Of a stretch of DNA of 64,000 bases, positions 1 to 7,423 are shown piece by piece (position 1 is the stretch's first letter; every line of letters starts with the position of its first letter). Below the pieces are notes generated by a model, which saw nothing but the letters and a program-made list of their open reading frames with translations, was not told the DNA's origin and did not search any database. The DNA lies in NCBI GenBank assembly GCA_937876095.1, contig CALFIE010000010.1, positions 1 to 64,000 on the forward strand, given 5' to 3'. This stretch comes from an uncultured Flavobacteriales bacterium (GTDB lineage: Bacteria; Bacteroidota; Bacteroidia; Flavobacteriales; Weeksellaceae). A program made the translations under genes and the position numbers.

Positions 1-107
1 ATCGAGGAATTGCGGAGAATGTGGTTCTGGATCGACGCGACGATCCACCAGCTTGCGTAGGTGGAGAACCGCACCTCGCGCTCCGGATCGAAGCGCTCGG
101 CCGCTTC
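1..107 (-). other. GC-rich fragment of an alphaproteobacterial RpoH (sigma-32)
   Basis: Read on the minus strand, this stretch gives AAERFDPEREVRFSTYA, then SWWIVASIQ, then HILRN. This is the region 2 signature of heat-shock sigma factors, and the AERFDPEREVRF wording is typical of alphaproteobacteria. I counted 66 of 107 bases as G or C, about twice the level in the rest of the window, and the codons end mostly in G or C. Nothing else in the window has this composition. It is probably a piece of another genome joined to nuoI by misassembly or by a library or amplification chimera. The alternative, recent recombination, is less likely. Confidence 0.75.
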
Positions 108-380
108 CATCGTTATTGCTTCTGCGGGACAGGCGACCGCACACAAGCCACATGCAGTACATCTTTCCCGGCCTTCTTCGTCTCTATTAAGCACATGCAA
201 CCCACGAAAAACAGGGCTAAATGGCCTTGTTTTTTCAGGATAATTAATTGTTGGTACTTTCTTAAAAATATGGCTAAATGTAATAAGCATGCCTTTGAAG
301 ATAGAAGGGAGATACATTCTCTCCCAAATATTCATGGGCTTACGATTTACTTGTTTCGCTCTGTTGGTTAACGATTGCAT
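1..380 (-). CDS. nuoI: NADH-quinone oxidoreductase subunit I, N-terminal part, running into a foreign sigma-factor fragment
   Basis: The open frame starts at the ATG at 378-380 and leaves the window without a stop. About 94 residues read as NuoI, the ferredoxin-like subunit that carries two [4Fe-4S] clusters between NuoG and NuoB. The first cluster motif, CTACGLCAVACP, is complete and is followed by AEAITMEAAER. The second CxxCxxCxxxCP motif, expected about 30 residues later, is absent. Instead the frame continues into FDPEREVRFSTYASWW and ASIQNHILRN, which is the conserved core of an RpoH-type sigma factor. Base composition jumps to about 62% G+C over positions 1-107. The join falls near 95-110, in codons for the AAER tetrapeptide that both proteins share. 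The gene is downstream of nuoH in the complex I operon. I read this as a chimeric junction rather than a functional fusion. Confidence 0.85.
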   Translation of the reverse strand, partial: MQSLTNRAKQVNRKPMNIWERMYLPSIFKGMLITFSHIFKKVPTINYPEKTRPFSPVFRGLHVLNRDEEGRERCTACGLCAVACPAEAITMEAAERFDPEREVRFSTYASWWIVASIQNHILRNSS

Positions 381-398
381 TTACTTTTTTTTAACTTA

Positions 399-445
399 AC
401 CTCATCCTTAGCCCCTCTCCATAAATGGAGAGGGAAATTTTTTTA
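399..445. repeat. REP-like hairpin element between nuoH and nuoI
   Basis: The sequence CCTCATCCTTAGCCCCTCTCC is followed by a perfect inverted repeat, CCCTCTCCAT-AA-ATGGAGAGGG (413-434), and a T-run on the plus strand. The GC-rich arm stands out in AT-rich DNA. The wording resembles a dispersed intergenic palindrome that I recall from several bacterial groups, but this is not verified. The T-run follows the hairpin on the plus strand, so it is poorly placed to terminate the minus-strand nuo transcript. It may act as an RNA stability or processing element. Confidence 0.6.
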
Positions 446-520
446 AATTTTTAATTCTCTAAATACTATCTACTAATTACTTTCTTGCACAAAAGTATTT
501 TCATCTTATATATATTCCAA

Positions 521-1594
521 TTAAAAATGCCAATGATATTGCTGTTTTAATAATATAAATACAGCCGTAATCAACATATTCACTAATGCCAATGGAATCA
601 ACGATTTCCACCCCAAATTCATCAATTGATCATAACGGAACCGGGGTATTGTCCATCGAACCCACATGAACACAAATACAAAGAATATGGTTTTAGCCAT
701 TAAACACACAAACCCTAAAATAGCTGCCGTATTCGGATTTAAAGCAGCATCATTTACAAAAGGAATATCATAACCGCCAAAATAAAGTGTAGCCATAATA
801 GCGCTGCTGATATACATATTAATGTATTCGGCAAATAAATAAAAGCCCAGTTTCATAGAAGAATATTCGGTGTGATATCCATTAATCAACTCACTTTCAC
901 ATTCAGGTAAATCAAAAGGTGCTCTGTTGGTTTCAGCCAAAGCCGCCACAAAAAATATTAGAAAAGCCAAAGGTTGGTAAAAAATATTCCAGTTCATTCC
1001 AGAAATTTCGGGAACAAAACCCCAAATTTTTCCGTGCGTTTGCTGTTCTACAATATCGTTTAGATTCAGCGAACCAGCCATCATAATAATCGCTAACAAT
1101 GCTAAACCCATTGCTAATTCGTAAGAAATCATCTGAGATGATGCACGAATTGCACCAATCAAAGAAAATTTGTTATTAGAAGCCCAACCTCCTAACATAA
1201 CACCATAGACTCCTATAGAAACCATACCAATTAGGTACAAAACGCCTACATCTATATTGGCAACTTGCAACGCATAACTTTCGCCGCCAATTTGCAAAGA
1301 TTTTCCCCACGGAATTACCGCACCTGTAATCAGTGATATAAACATCACCAATGCTGGTCCTATGATGAATAGAAATTTCTCGGCATTTGCAGGTGTAAAA
1401 TCTTCTTTGAAAAAGAATTTTCCACCATCTGCAAGTGGTTGTAGCAATCCAAATGGTCCAGAACGATTTGGACCGATTCTGTCCTGCATAATTGCGGCAA
1501 CTTTCCTTTCTGCCCAAGTTGAATAAGCGGCAACTGTAAGTGCCAACAAAAACAGAGAAAGTACCAATATTATTTTAAATGTAATTAAATCCAT
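521..1594 (-). CDS. nuoH: NADH-quinone oxidoreductase subunit H
   Basis: This is the membrane subunit of complex I that contacts the quinone chamber and links the peripheral arm to the proton-pumping arm. At 357 residues it has normal length, with about eight hydrophobic helices. The first helix leads into AERKVAA and then DRIGPNRSGPFG (about residues 28-48), the family hallmark near the quinone entrance. A second hallmark, ETNRAPFDLPE followed by SELINGYHTEYSSMK, lies at about residues 221-248. The gene follows nuoG by 27 bp, a gap that contains a small hairpin, and precedes nuoI by about 140 bp, a gap that contains the REP-like element. The start gives the expected short N-terminus before helix 1. 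Confidence 0.97.
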   Translation of the reverse strand: MDLITFKIILVLSLFLLALTVAAYSTWAERKVAAIMQDRIGPNRSGPFGLLQPLADGGKFFFKEDFTPANAEKFLFIIGPALVMFISLITGAVIPWGKSLQIGGESYALQVANIDVGVLYLIGMVSIGVYGVMLGGWASNNKFSLIGAIRASSQMISYELAMGLALLAIIMMAGSLNLNDIVEQQTHGKIWGFVPEISGMNWNIFYQPLAFLIFFVAALAETNRAPFDLPECESELINGYHTEYSSMKLGFYLFAEYINMYISSAIMATLYFGGYDIPFVNDAALNPNTAAILGFVCLMAKTIFFVFVFMWVRWTIPRFRYDQLMNLGWKSLIPLALVNMLITAVFILLKQQYHWHF

Positions 1595-1605
1595 AGTGTT
1601 CTATT

Positions 1606-1624
1606 TAGAAATTCCGAATTTCTA
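1606..1624. repeat. Perfect 8-bp hairpin overlapping the nuoG stop codon
   Basis: TAGAAATT-CCG-AATTTCTA is a perfect inverted repeat. The nuoG stop codon (1622-1624) lies in one arm, and nuoH starts 12 bp downstream of the other arm. There is no U-tract, so it is not an obvious terminator. It could influence stop-start coupling between nuoG and nuoH or act as an mRNA processing site. Confidence 0.4.
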
Positions 1625-2653
1625 GTTCGAGATTTCATTATTTAGATTTTCAATATTTTTTACGTCTTTTTCGCTTATTTCTTTTGCATCTTGATTGTCT
1701 AACTGTCTGAAATATTCTTTCGGTTTTTCGTAATGATTAAGCGATATTACCGAATGTCTATCAATATTTCTAGGGCCTTCAATCGTCCAAAATTTGGTAT
1801 CTTTTTTCTCGAAACGGCAATCGTTGCAAATCCAATCTTGTACCTCATCATATTGATCTTTTCTGGCAGTTACTCGTACAATTTCTTCCCCTTTCATCCA
1901 AAGTACGGCTTTTCCGCTGCATTTTTCGCAAGTACAATGTGCATCCATAGGATTGGTAAACCAAACTCTGCTAGAAAATCTTGCAGTACGATCGGTAAGT
2001 GCACCAACTGGACAAACATCTATCACATTTCCTACGAAATCGTGATCCAAAACCTTGTTGAGATTGGTAGAAATTTCAGCGTGATCACCACGGAACAAAA
2101 TTCCGTGTTCACGTTTTTCAGTCAACTGATTGGCAACCAAAACACATCTTGCACAGAGAATGCATCGGTTCATATTCAGTTTTATATAAGGACCCAAATC
2201 ATCGGCTTCAAAAGTATTTTTCTGGAAATCTAATCTGCTGTTTTCAGAACCGTGTTCGTAAGCAAGATCTTGCAAATGACATTCACCAGCTTGATCACAA
2301 ACAGGGCAATCCAAAGGATGATTCAGCAATAGAAATTCGGTGACGGCTTTTCTGCCTTCTTGTGCTTTTTCTGAGGTCAGGTTTTTCACTTCCATTCCGT
2401 CCATTACACCGGTTCTGCAACTTGCTACCAATTTTGGCATTGGTCTAGGATCTGCTTCAGAACCTTTAGACACTTCTACCAAACAACTTCTGCATCTACC
2501 ACCACTTTGTTCGAGTGGTTTGTAGTAGCACATTGCAGGTGGAACTAGTTTTCCACCGATTTGTCTTGCCGCTTCTAAAATAGAAGTTCCGGGCAACACT
2601 TCGGTAGTTTGTCCGTCTATAGTTATCTTAAATTTTTTAATTTCTTCGCTCAT
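1622..2653 (-). CDS. nuoG: NADH-quinone oxidoreductase subunit G, short form with Fe-S domains only
   Basis: This peripheral-arm subunit carries the electron wire from NuoF to NuoI. It is 343 residues long, against about 700-900 for classical NuoG. It keeps the ferredoxin-type part and lacks the C-terminal molybdopterin-oxidoreductase domain, which fits flavobacterial complex I and is not a truncation. Visible clusters are a [2Fe-2S] site (C42, C54, C57, C79), the His-Cys3 [4Fe-4S] site (H112, C116, C119, C125), a second [4Fe-4S] site (C164, C167, C170, C214), and a further cysteine group (C240, C242, C245, C276, C279). The C-terminus is a short charged tail. It follows an unrelated outer-membrane-type gene and precedes nuoH. 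Confidence 0.95.
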   Translation of the reverse strand: MSEEIKKFKITIDGQTTEVLPGTSILEAARQIGGKLVPPAMCYYKPLEQSGGRCRSCLVEVSKGSEADPRPMPKLVASCRTGVMDGMEVKNLTSEKAQEGRKAVTEFLLLNHPLDCPVCDQAGECHLQDLAYEHGSENSRLDFQKNTFEADDLGPYIKLNMNRCILCARCVLVANQLTEKREHGILFRGDHAEISTNLNKVLDHDFVGNVIDVCPVGALTDRTARFSSRVWFTNPMDAHCTCEKCSGKAVLWMKGEEIVRVTARKDQYDEVQDWICNDCRFEKKDTKFWTIEGPRNIDRHSVISLNHYEKPKEYFRQLDNQDAKEISEKDVKNIENLNNEISN

Positions 2654-2690
2654 AGTATTGCAATTCTATTTTAGCAATTAATTTCTATAT

Positions 2691-3563
2691 CTATCGATTT
2701 TTACCTGTACTAAAGGTATATCCAATTCCAAAATTTATTTGATAAAAAACAAAATCTTGCCACGCTTTGTTTGGTTTGTTGTTTAGAGTGGTTTTGACAT
2801 CGGGCAAATTGTTGTAGCCAAATTTTCCTTCAACTCTTGCCATCCAATGTTTCCAAAAAATTAAATTAAGGTTGGTTCTGACATCTAATCCAAAGCCAGC
2901 CACATGAAAACGATCACTTCTCGGGTTTTCCATCAGTGTAACATTGCTTCTTGGGAAAAGCACACCAATTCCACCACCATAAGACCACGCAATATCAAAT
3001 TTTTTGTGATTCAACAAATTTTTATATTTTTCTGCACCTATATTTATATAGTTGAGACCATCTGTATGCTCGTATTGCATAAATTTGGCATCAGATAAAT
3101 CTATTTTTCCGTTTTTTACCATTGCTGCATAGACTGGATTTGTAACGTATCCCGAAAAATCTACAGTTTGGTTTTGGTCCATCACATATTTCATATGATC
3201 TTGCGCAATTACAAGCGCCAAATTATCTTTAATAAAATATCCCAATCTAAAATTAAATTGCGGAATTGATATTGTTCCTGGATTGATATAATCCCAACTC
3301 AAATCCGAAGGTCGGTCGTGCGCAACTACATTATACAAAACAAAATCGTAATCAGCTCCTTTGAAATGGATATCTGAATTAGAAAATCCTTCTCTATTCC
3401 AACCCCAAAAAACAAACATCGTTCCTTTTTTGGATAAAGGAACTTTGTAATTTTCTACCAAAAGACTTTTGTCGGTTTCTAGTTTGGTTTCGGTTACCTT
3501 ATTTTGTGCAAACGCAGAAACACCCGCCAAAAACAAAAACAACAAGTGAACAATTTTTTTCAT
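2691..3563 (-). CDS. Secreted or outer-membrane beta-rich protein of unknown function inside the nuo operon
   Basis: The 290-residue protein has a clear signal peptide (MKKIVHLLFLFLAGVSAFAQ), so it is exported. The mature part is rich in aromatic residues and alternating polar/apolar strands, for example the WGWNREGF, YKNLLNHKKF and WMARVEGKFGYN segments, and it ends in a strand-like FGIGYTFSTGKNR. This looks like an outer-membrane beta-barrel, but I recognise no named family. It lies between nuoF (49 bp away) and nuoG (37 bp away) on the same strand and is almost certainly co-transcribed with complex I. A direct role in complex I is unlikely because it is targeted to the other side of the inner membrane. 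The function is unknown. Confidence 0.85.
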   Translation of the reverse strand: MKKIVHLLFLFLAGVSAFAQNKVTETKLETDKSLLVENYKVPLSKKGTMFVFWGWNREGFSNSDIHFKGADYDFVLYNVVAHDRPSDLSWDYINPGTISIPQFNFRLGYFIKDNLALVIAQDHMKYVMDQNQTVDFSGYVTNPVYAAMVKNGKIDLSDAKFMQYEHTDGLNYINIGAEKYKNLLNHKKFDIAWSYGGGIGVLFPRSNVTLMENPRSDRFHVAGFGLDVRTNLNLIFWKHWMARVEGKFGYNNLPDVKTTLNNKPNKAWQDFVFYQINFGIGYTFSTGKNR

Positions 3564-3612
3564 AGGATTGGTCTACTAAAGACCATTTTATTTATAAACT
3601 TTTACCATTTTT

Positions 3613-4962
3613 TTATTTAGCAGCAACCGGAATTGGATCTGCATAGTGAGCCAATCCATAATTTCTAGTTAAACATGCAGGATTATCTATATGCCACTCA
3701 AACTCATCTCTGAAATGTCTAATTGCTGCTGCAACAGGCCATGCTGCAGCATCACCAAGTGGACAAATGGTATTTCCTTCTATTTTTCTCTGGATGTCCC
3801 AAAGCAAATCGATGTCTTGCAAAGTTCCTTTCCCAGAATTTATTTTTTTCAAAATTTGGTACATCCAACCTGTTCCTTCACGACAAGGGGTACATTGTCC
3901 GCAACTTTCATGATTATAGAATCTTGCCAAAGTCATGGTGTTTTCTACTACACATTGGTCTTCATCTAGCACAATAAAACCACCAGAACCCATCATTGTA
4001 CCCGTTGCAAAACCGCCATCTGAAAGTGATTCATAATTCATATATCTTGGTTCACCATTCATGGTTCTCAACAGAAGATTTGCCGGGAGAATTGGCACCG
4101 AACTACCACCTGGAATACAGGCTTTCAATTTTTTACCATTCGGAATTCCACCGCAATATTCATCAGAATAAATGAACTCTTCTACGGTAATGGTCATATC
4201 TATTTCATAAACGCCTGGTTTATTGATATTTCCACACGCAGAAATCAGTTTGGTTCCTGTGGAACGTCCTACTCCTATTTTGGCATATTCTGCTCCTGAC
4301 AATTCTATAATTGGTACTACTGCTGCAATGGTTTCTACATTGTTCACCACGGTTGGTGATTGCCAAAGTCCTTTCACTGCAGGAAAAGGTGGTTTCAACC
4401 GCGGATTTCCACGTTTTCCTTCCAGCGATTCAAGCAATGCAGTTTCTTCGCCACAAATATAAGCTCCAGCTCCACGTTGTACGTAAATTTCTAAATCGTA
4501 GCCCGTTCCTAAAATATTTTTGCCTAAAAATCCTGCTTTTTTGGCTTCATCTATTGCTTGTTCCAAAATATCTGGAATCCAAGAATACTCACCTCTGATA
4601 TAGATATAAGAAGTATTTGCACCCAATGCAAATGATGAAATCAACATACCTTCTATCAAAATATGAGGGAGAAACTCCATCAAATATCGGTCTTTGAAGG
4701 TTCCTGGTTCGGATTCGTCTGCATTTACCACCAAATATCTTGGTATTCCTTCTGGTTTTGCCAAGAAACTCCATTTCATTCCGGTTGGGAAACCTGCACC
4801 ACCACGACCACGAAGTCCCGATGTTTTTACTTCTTCAGTAATTGCATCTGGAGTCATTTTCAAGGCTTTTTCGGCTGCTTCGTAACCACCGTGTTTTCGG
4901 TAGGTTTCGTAGTAGCGAATTCCTTCGATATGGGCATTTTTAAGTAAAAGTTTTTTACTCAT
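3613..4962 (-). CDS. nuoF: NADH-quinone oxidoreductase subunit F (FMN and NADH binding)
   Basis: This is the NADH-oxidising subunit at the tip of complex I. The FMN-binding loop is RGRGGAGFPTGMKW, the NADH/FMN region includes GAGAYICGEETALLES, and the N3 [4Fe-4S] cluster is held by SCGQCTPCREG plus the later cysteine of TICPLGDAAAWP. I start translation at MSKKLLLK (449 residues). A longer frame reaching 5004 would overlap nuoE and adds residues unlike the family. With this start the gap to nuoE is 11 bp. The C-terminal helix extends beyond the usual FRDEFEWHI region with about 25 residues. Confidence 0.96.
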   Translation of the reverse strand: MSKKLLLKNAHIEGIRYYETYRKHGGYEAAEKALKMTPDAITEEVKTSGLRGRGGAGFPTGMKWSFLAKPEGIPRYLVVNADESEPGTFKDRYLMEFLPHILIEGMLISSFALGANTSYIYIRGEYSWIPDILEQAIDEAKKAGFLGKNILGTGYDLEIYVQRGAGAYICGEETALLESLEGKRGNPRLKPPFPAVKGLWQSPTVVNNVETIAAVVPIIELSGAEYAKIGVGRSTGTKLISACGNINKPGVYEIDMTITVEEFIYSDEYCGGIPNGKKLKACIPGGSSVPILPANLLLRTMNGEPRYMNYESLSDGGFATGTMMGSGGFIVLDEDQCVVENTMTLARFYNHESCGQCTPCREGTGWMYQILKKINSGKGTLQDIDLLWDIQRKIEGNTICPLGDAAAWPVAAAIRHFRDEFEWHIDNPACLTRNYGLAHYADPIPVAAK

Positions 4963-4973
4963 TTTTATTAATA

Positions 4974-5483
4974 TTAATCCAAAGCAATGGCACCTTGTCT
5001 GCAAAGATCCAAGATTTCATCTACTTTTTCTTTAGTTAAATTTTCGTGATAAAATTTTCCGAGTTGCAACATTGGTGCATAACCACAAGCTCCGAGACAT
5101 TCTGCTGGTTTCAGTGTAAACAAACCGTCTTTGGTAGTTTCACCATCTTTGATGTCCAGTTTGGTACGGATATGCTGAAGAATATCTTCGCTACCACGCA
5201 ACATACAAGGTCCTGTTCTGCACACTTCCAACACATATTTACCAACTGGTTTCATATTAAACATCGTGTAAAAAGTGGCTACTTCATACACTTCAATTGG
5301 CAAAATATCTAAAATTTTTGCAACATAATCCATCACTGGAACGTCTAACCAGCCACCAAATTCCTTCTGTGCTATATGCAAAACCGGAATAAGTGCAGAT
5401 TTCTGTTTACCTTCAGGATATCTTGCAATTATCTGATGAACCTTTTCTAAAATTTCAGGTCTAAAAGCAATGTTTTCGCTCAC
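4974..5483 (-). CDS. nuoE: NADH-quinone oxidoreductase subunit E ([2Fe-2S])
   Basis: A 169-residue thioredoxin-fold subunit that binds the N1a [2Fe-2S] cluster next to NuoF. The four ligands are visible as CRTGPC (C88, C93) and CLGAC (C129, C133), with normal spacing. The N-terminal helical part (FRPEILEKVHQIIARYPEGK, then ALIPVLHIAQKEFGGW) is typical. It lies 11 bp upstream of nuoF in the operon. The roughly 100-bp gap to nuoD upstream is filled by an AT-only inverted word repeat. Confidence 0.96.
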   Translation of the reverse strand: MSENIAFRPEILEKVHQIIARYPEGKQKSALIPVLHIAQKEFGGWLDVPVMDYVAKILDILPIEVYEVATFYTMFNMKPVGKYVLEVCRTGPCMLRGSEDILQHIRTKLDIKDGETTKDGLFTLKPAECLGACGYAPMLQLGKFYHENLTKEKVDEILDLCRQGAIALD

Positions 5484-5493
5484 TTTTTTATTA

Positions 5494-5582
5494 TTTTAAA
5501 TTTTGAATTTTAGATTTTAAATTTCTAAAAACAGTTAATTATTTTTTTTAATAATTTAAAAATTTATAATCTAAAATCTATC
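5494..5582. repeat. AT-only inverted word-repeat island between nuoD and nuoE
   Basis: The left arm (about 5498-5523) reiterates words such as TTTTGAATTT, TTTTAGATTTT and AAATTT. The right arm (about 5556-5581) carries AATTTATAATCTAAAATCTA, largely the reverse complement of the left arm. An AT spacer with TTCTAAAAACAGTTAATTATT separates them. The whole gap could fold into one long imperfect hairpin within the nuo transcript. It belongs with similar islands elsewhere in the window. Confidence 0.55.
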
Positions 5583-5588
5583 ATTTTT

Positions 5589-6812
5589 TTACGCATCTAA
5601 TTCACCTGCAATCACGTTCAGAGAACTTAGTGTAACTACTGCATCAGAAATTACTGCACCTGTAATAATCTCAGGATATGCTTGGTAATAAATGAAGCAT
5701 GGTCTTCTGAAATGCAATCTGTATGGACTTCTACCACCATCACTTACCAAATAAAATCCGACTTCGCCATTGCCACCTTCTACTGCATTGTATACTTCAC
5801 CACGTGGAATTTCGGTTTCTCCCATCACAATTTTGAAATGATAGATCAATGATTCCATTTTGGTGTATACATCTGCTTTTTCTGGCAAGAAAAATTCTGG
5901 TACATCTGCGTGAACTTTACCTTCTGGTAAATTTTTGTATGCTTGTTCTATAATTTTTAAACTTTCCCAAATTTCTTGTTGGCGTACCATAAATCGATCA
6001 TAGGTATCACCACCAGTACCAATAGGAATTTTGAAATCAAAATCTTGATAAGAAGAATACGGCTGTGCAACACGAACATCATAATCTACACCAGTTGCTC
6101 GCAAATTAGGTCCAGTAAAACTATAACTCAATGCTCTGTCTGCCGAGATTGCACCTGCACCTATGGTACGATCCATAAAGATTCGGTTGCGCTCTAATAG
6201 ATTAGAAAATTCTTGAAATCTTTTTGGAAAATTCTTCAAGAAATCTTGAAGCAATTCATGGAATTTTGGGGTAAAATCGTTGGCAAAACCACCAATTCTG
6301 CCCATATTTGTGGTCATTCTGGCGCCACAAACTTGCTCGTACATATCATAAATACGTTCTCTATCTTGGAATACATAAGTAAAACCAGTCAAAGCACCTG
6401 TATCTACACCAATTACTGAATTACAAACCAAATGATCGGCAATTCTTGCCAATTCCATCATAATTACACGCATATAATCTACACGTTTTGGAACTTCTAT
6501 CCCAAGTAATTTCTCACAAGTAAGATGCCATCCAATATTATTAATAGGAGCCGAACAATAGTTGAGACGATCGGTAAGTGTGGTGATTTGTGCAAAATTT
6601 CTGCGTTCTGCAATTTTCTCGAAAGCACGGTGAATGTAACCTACGGTTTGTTCAGAATGTAGAATTCTTTCACCATCCATAGTCAAGATATTTTGAAAAA
6701 TACCGTGAGTTGCAGGGTGAGTTGGACCTAAATTTAGGGTATACAATTGCCCATCAATTTGTTCGTTTGCGTCGTACTGACTAAGTATGTTTGATAGTGA
6801 TTGGTCTTTCAT
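5589..6812 (-). CDS. nuoD: NADH-quinone oxidoreductase subunit D (49 kDa, quinone site)
   Basis: NuoD forms most of the quinone-binding cavity beside the N2 cluster of NuoB. Family landmarks are LNLGPTHPATHG near the N-terminus (the quinone-ring His region), GYIHRAFEKIAE, and NRIFMDRTIGAGAIS. The C-terminal PYRLHFRRPCFIYYQ is followed by GAVISDAVVTLSSLNVIAGELDA, a typical ending. I chose MKDQSLSNIL as the start (407 residues). The in-frame upstream extension is made from a repetitive ATGATT/ATCAAT island and does not look like protein. It follows nuoC on the same strand. Confidence 0.96.
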   Translation of the reverse strand: MKDQSLSNILSQYDANEQIDGQLYTLNLGPTHPATHGIFQNILTMDGERILHSEQTVGYIHRAFEKIAERRNFAQITTLTDRLNYCSAPINNIGWHLTCEKLLGIEVPKRVDYMRVIMMELARIADHLVCNSVIGVDTGALTGFTYVFQDRERIYDMYEQVCGARMTTNMGRIGGFANDFTPKFHELLQDFLKNFPKRFQEFSNLLERNRIFMDRTIGAGAISADRALSYSFTGPNLRATGVDYDVRVAQPYSSYQDFDFKIPIGTGGDTYDRFMVRQQEIWESLKIIEQAYKNLPEGKVHADVPEFFLPEKADVYTKMESLIYHFKIVMGETEIPRGEVYNAVEGGNGEVGFYLVSDGGRSPYRLHFRRPCFIYYQAYPEIITGAVISDAVVTLSSLNVIAGELDA

Positions 6813-6872
6813 AATTTTTATGATTGATAATTGATTGGCAATCATTGATACATCATTCATCAATGATTATTC
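6813..6872. repeat. Inverted word-repeat island between nuoC and nuoD
   Basis: Reiterated words (TGATTGATAATTGATTGG, then CAATCATTGAT, then ATCAATGATTATTCATCAT) form several mutually complementary segments in the 70-bp gap. It is the same style of island as at 5494-5582. It is in frame with nuoD and open, which is why an automated start call could extend nuoD through it. Confidence 0.5.
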
Positions 6873-6882
6873 ATCATTTATA

Positions 6883-7377
6883 TTATCTTCCGAACATGGC
6901 ATCGTCTTTATCGGTTCTTGTTCCGTCTTCTAATCGGTATTCTTTTCGCATTGGGTGATATCCTAATTCTGGATCATTCAAAATAATGCGCAAATCTGGG
7001 TGATTTCTAAATTTGATACCATAAAAATCATAGGTTTCACGCTCCATCCAATTGGCTCCTGCATAAAGATCGGTGATGGAATCTACTTCTAAGTTATCTG
7101 CCGAAAAAAAAGTTTTGATTCTGATTCTGAAATTTTCTTTCAAATTGTGCAAGTGATACACCACGCCAAATTCTTTGCCCGCAACTTCAGGATAATGCAC
7201 TCCACACAAATCGGTAAGGAACATAAAATCCAAAGTAGAGGATTTCAAATGATCAATCACTTTTTTCACCTCTTCTTTTTTAATTTCCAAGGTCAACAAA
7301 CCAAATGGCTCATCATGAGCAAGTACACTCTCAGGAAACTCTCTATTTACGGCATCTAAAACAAATTCGTTTGTCAT
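6883..7377 (-). CDS. nuoC: NADH-quinone oxidoreductase subunit C
   Basis: A 164-residue 30-kDa-type subunit that docks NuoD in the peripheral arm. The diagnostic motif ERETYDFYGIKFRNHPDLR appears at about residues 111-129, followed by the usual DPELGYHPMRKEYRLE. The N-terminal alpha/beta domain includes FLTDLCGVHYPE. It is a separate gene here rather than fused to nuoD. It is 46 bp downstream of nuoB and about 70 bp upstream of nuoD. Confidence 0.96.
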   Translation of the reverse strand: MTNEFVLDAVNREFPESVLAHDEPFGLLTLEIKKEEVKKVIDHLKSSTLDFMFLTDLCGVHYPEVAGKEFGVVYHLHNLKENFRIRIKTFFSADNLEVDSITDLYAGANWMERETYDFYGIKFRNHPDLRIILNDPELGYHPMRKEYRLEDGTRTDKDDAMFGR

Positions 7378-7423
7378 ATTTTCTTTAATGCTCCATCAAT
7401 TTCAAAAAATTTGGAACTTGGTA

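Noticed and set aside
21..371. 116-codon plus-strand open frame at the left end
   Set aside because: It is the antisense shadow of nuoI and the rpoH fragment; the minus-strand frame carries clear protein motifs and this one does not.
1622..2653. NuoG as a truncated pseudogene
   Set aside because: All Fe-S ligands are intact and the short form without the molybdopterin domain fits flavobacterial complex I.
4963..5004. Longer nuoF start adding 14 residues
   Set aside because: It would overlap nuoE and adds residues that do not look like NuoF; MSKKLLLK is a better start.
6813..6863. Longer nuoD start adding 17 residues
   Set aside because: The extension is translated from a repetitive intergenic island.
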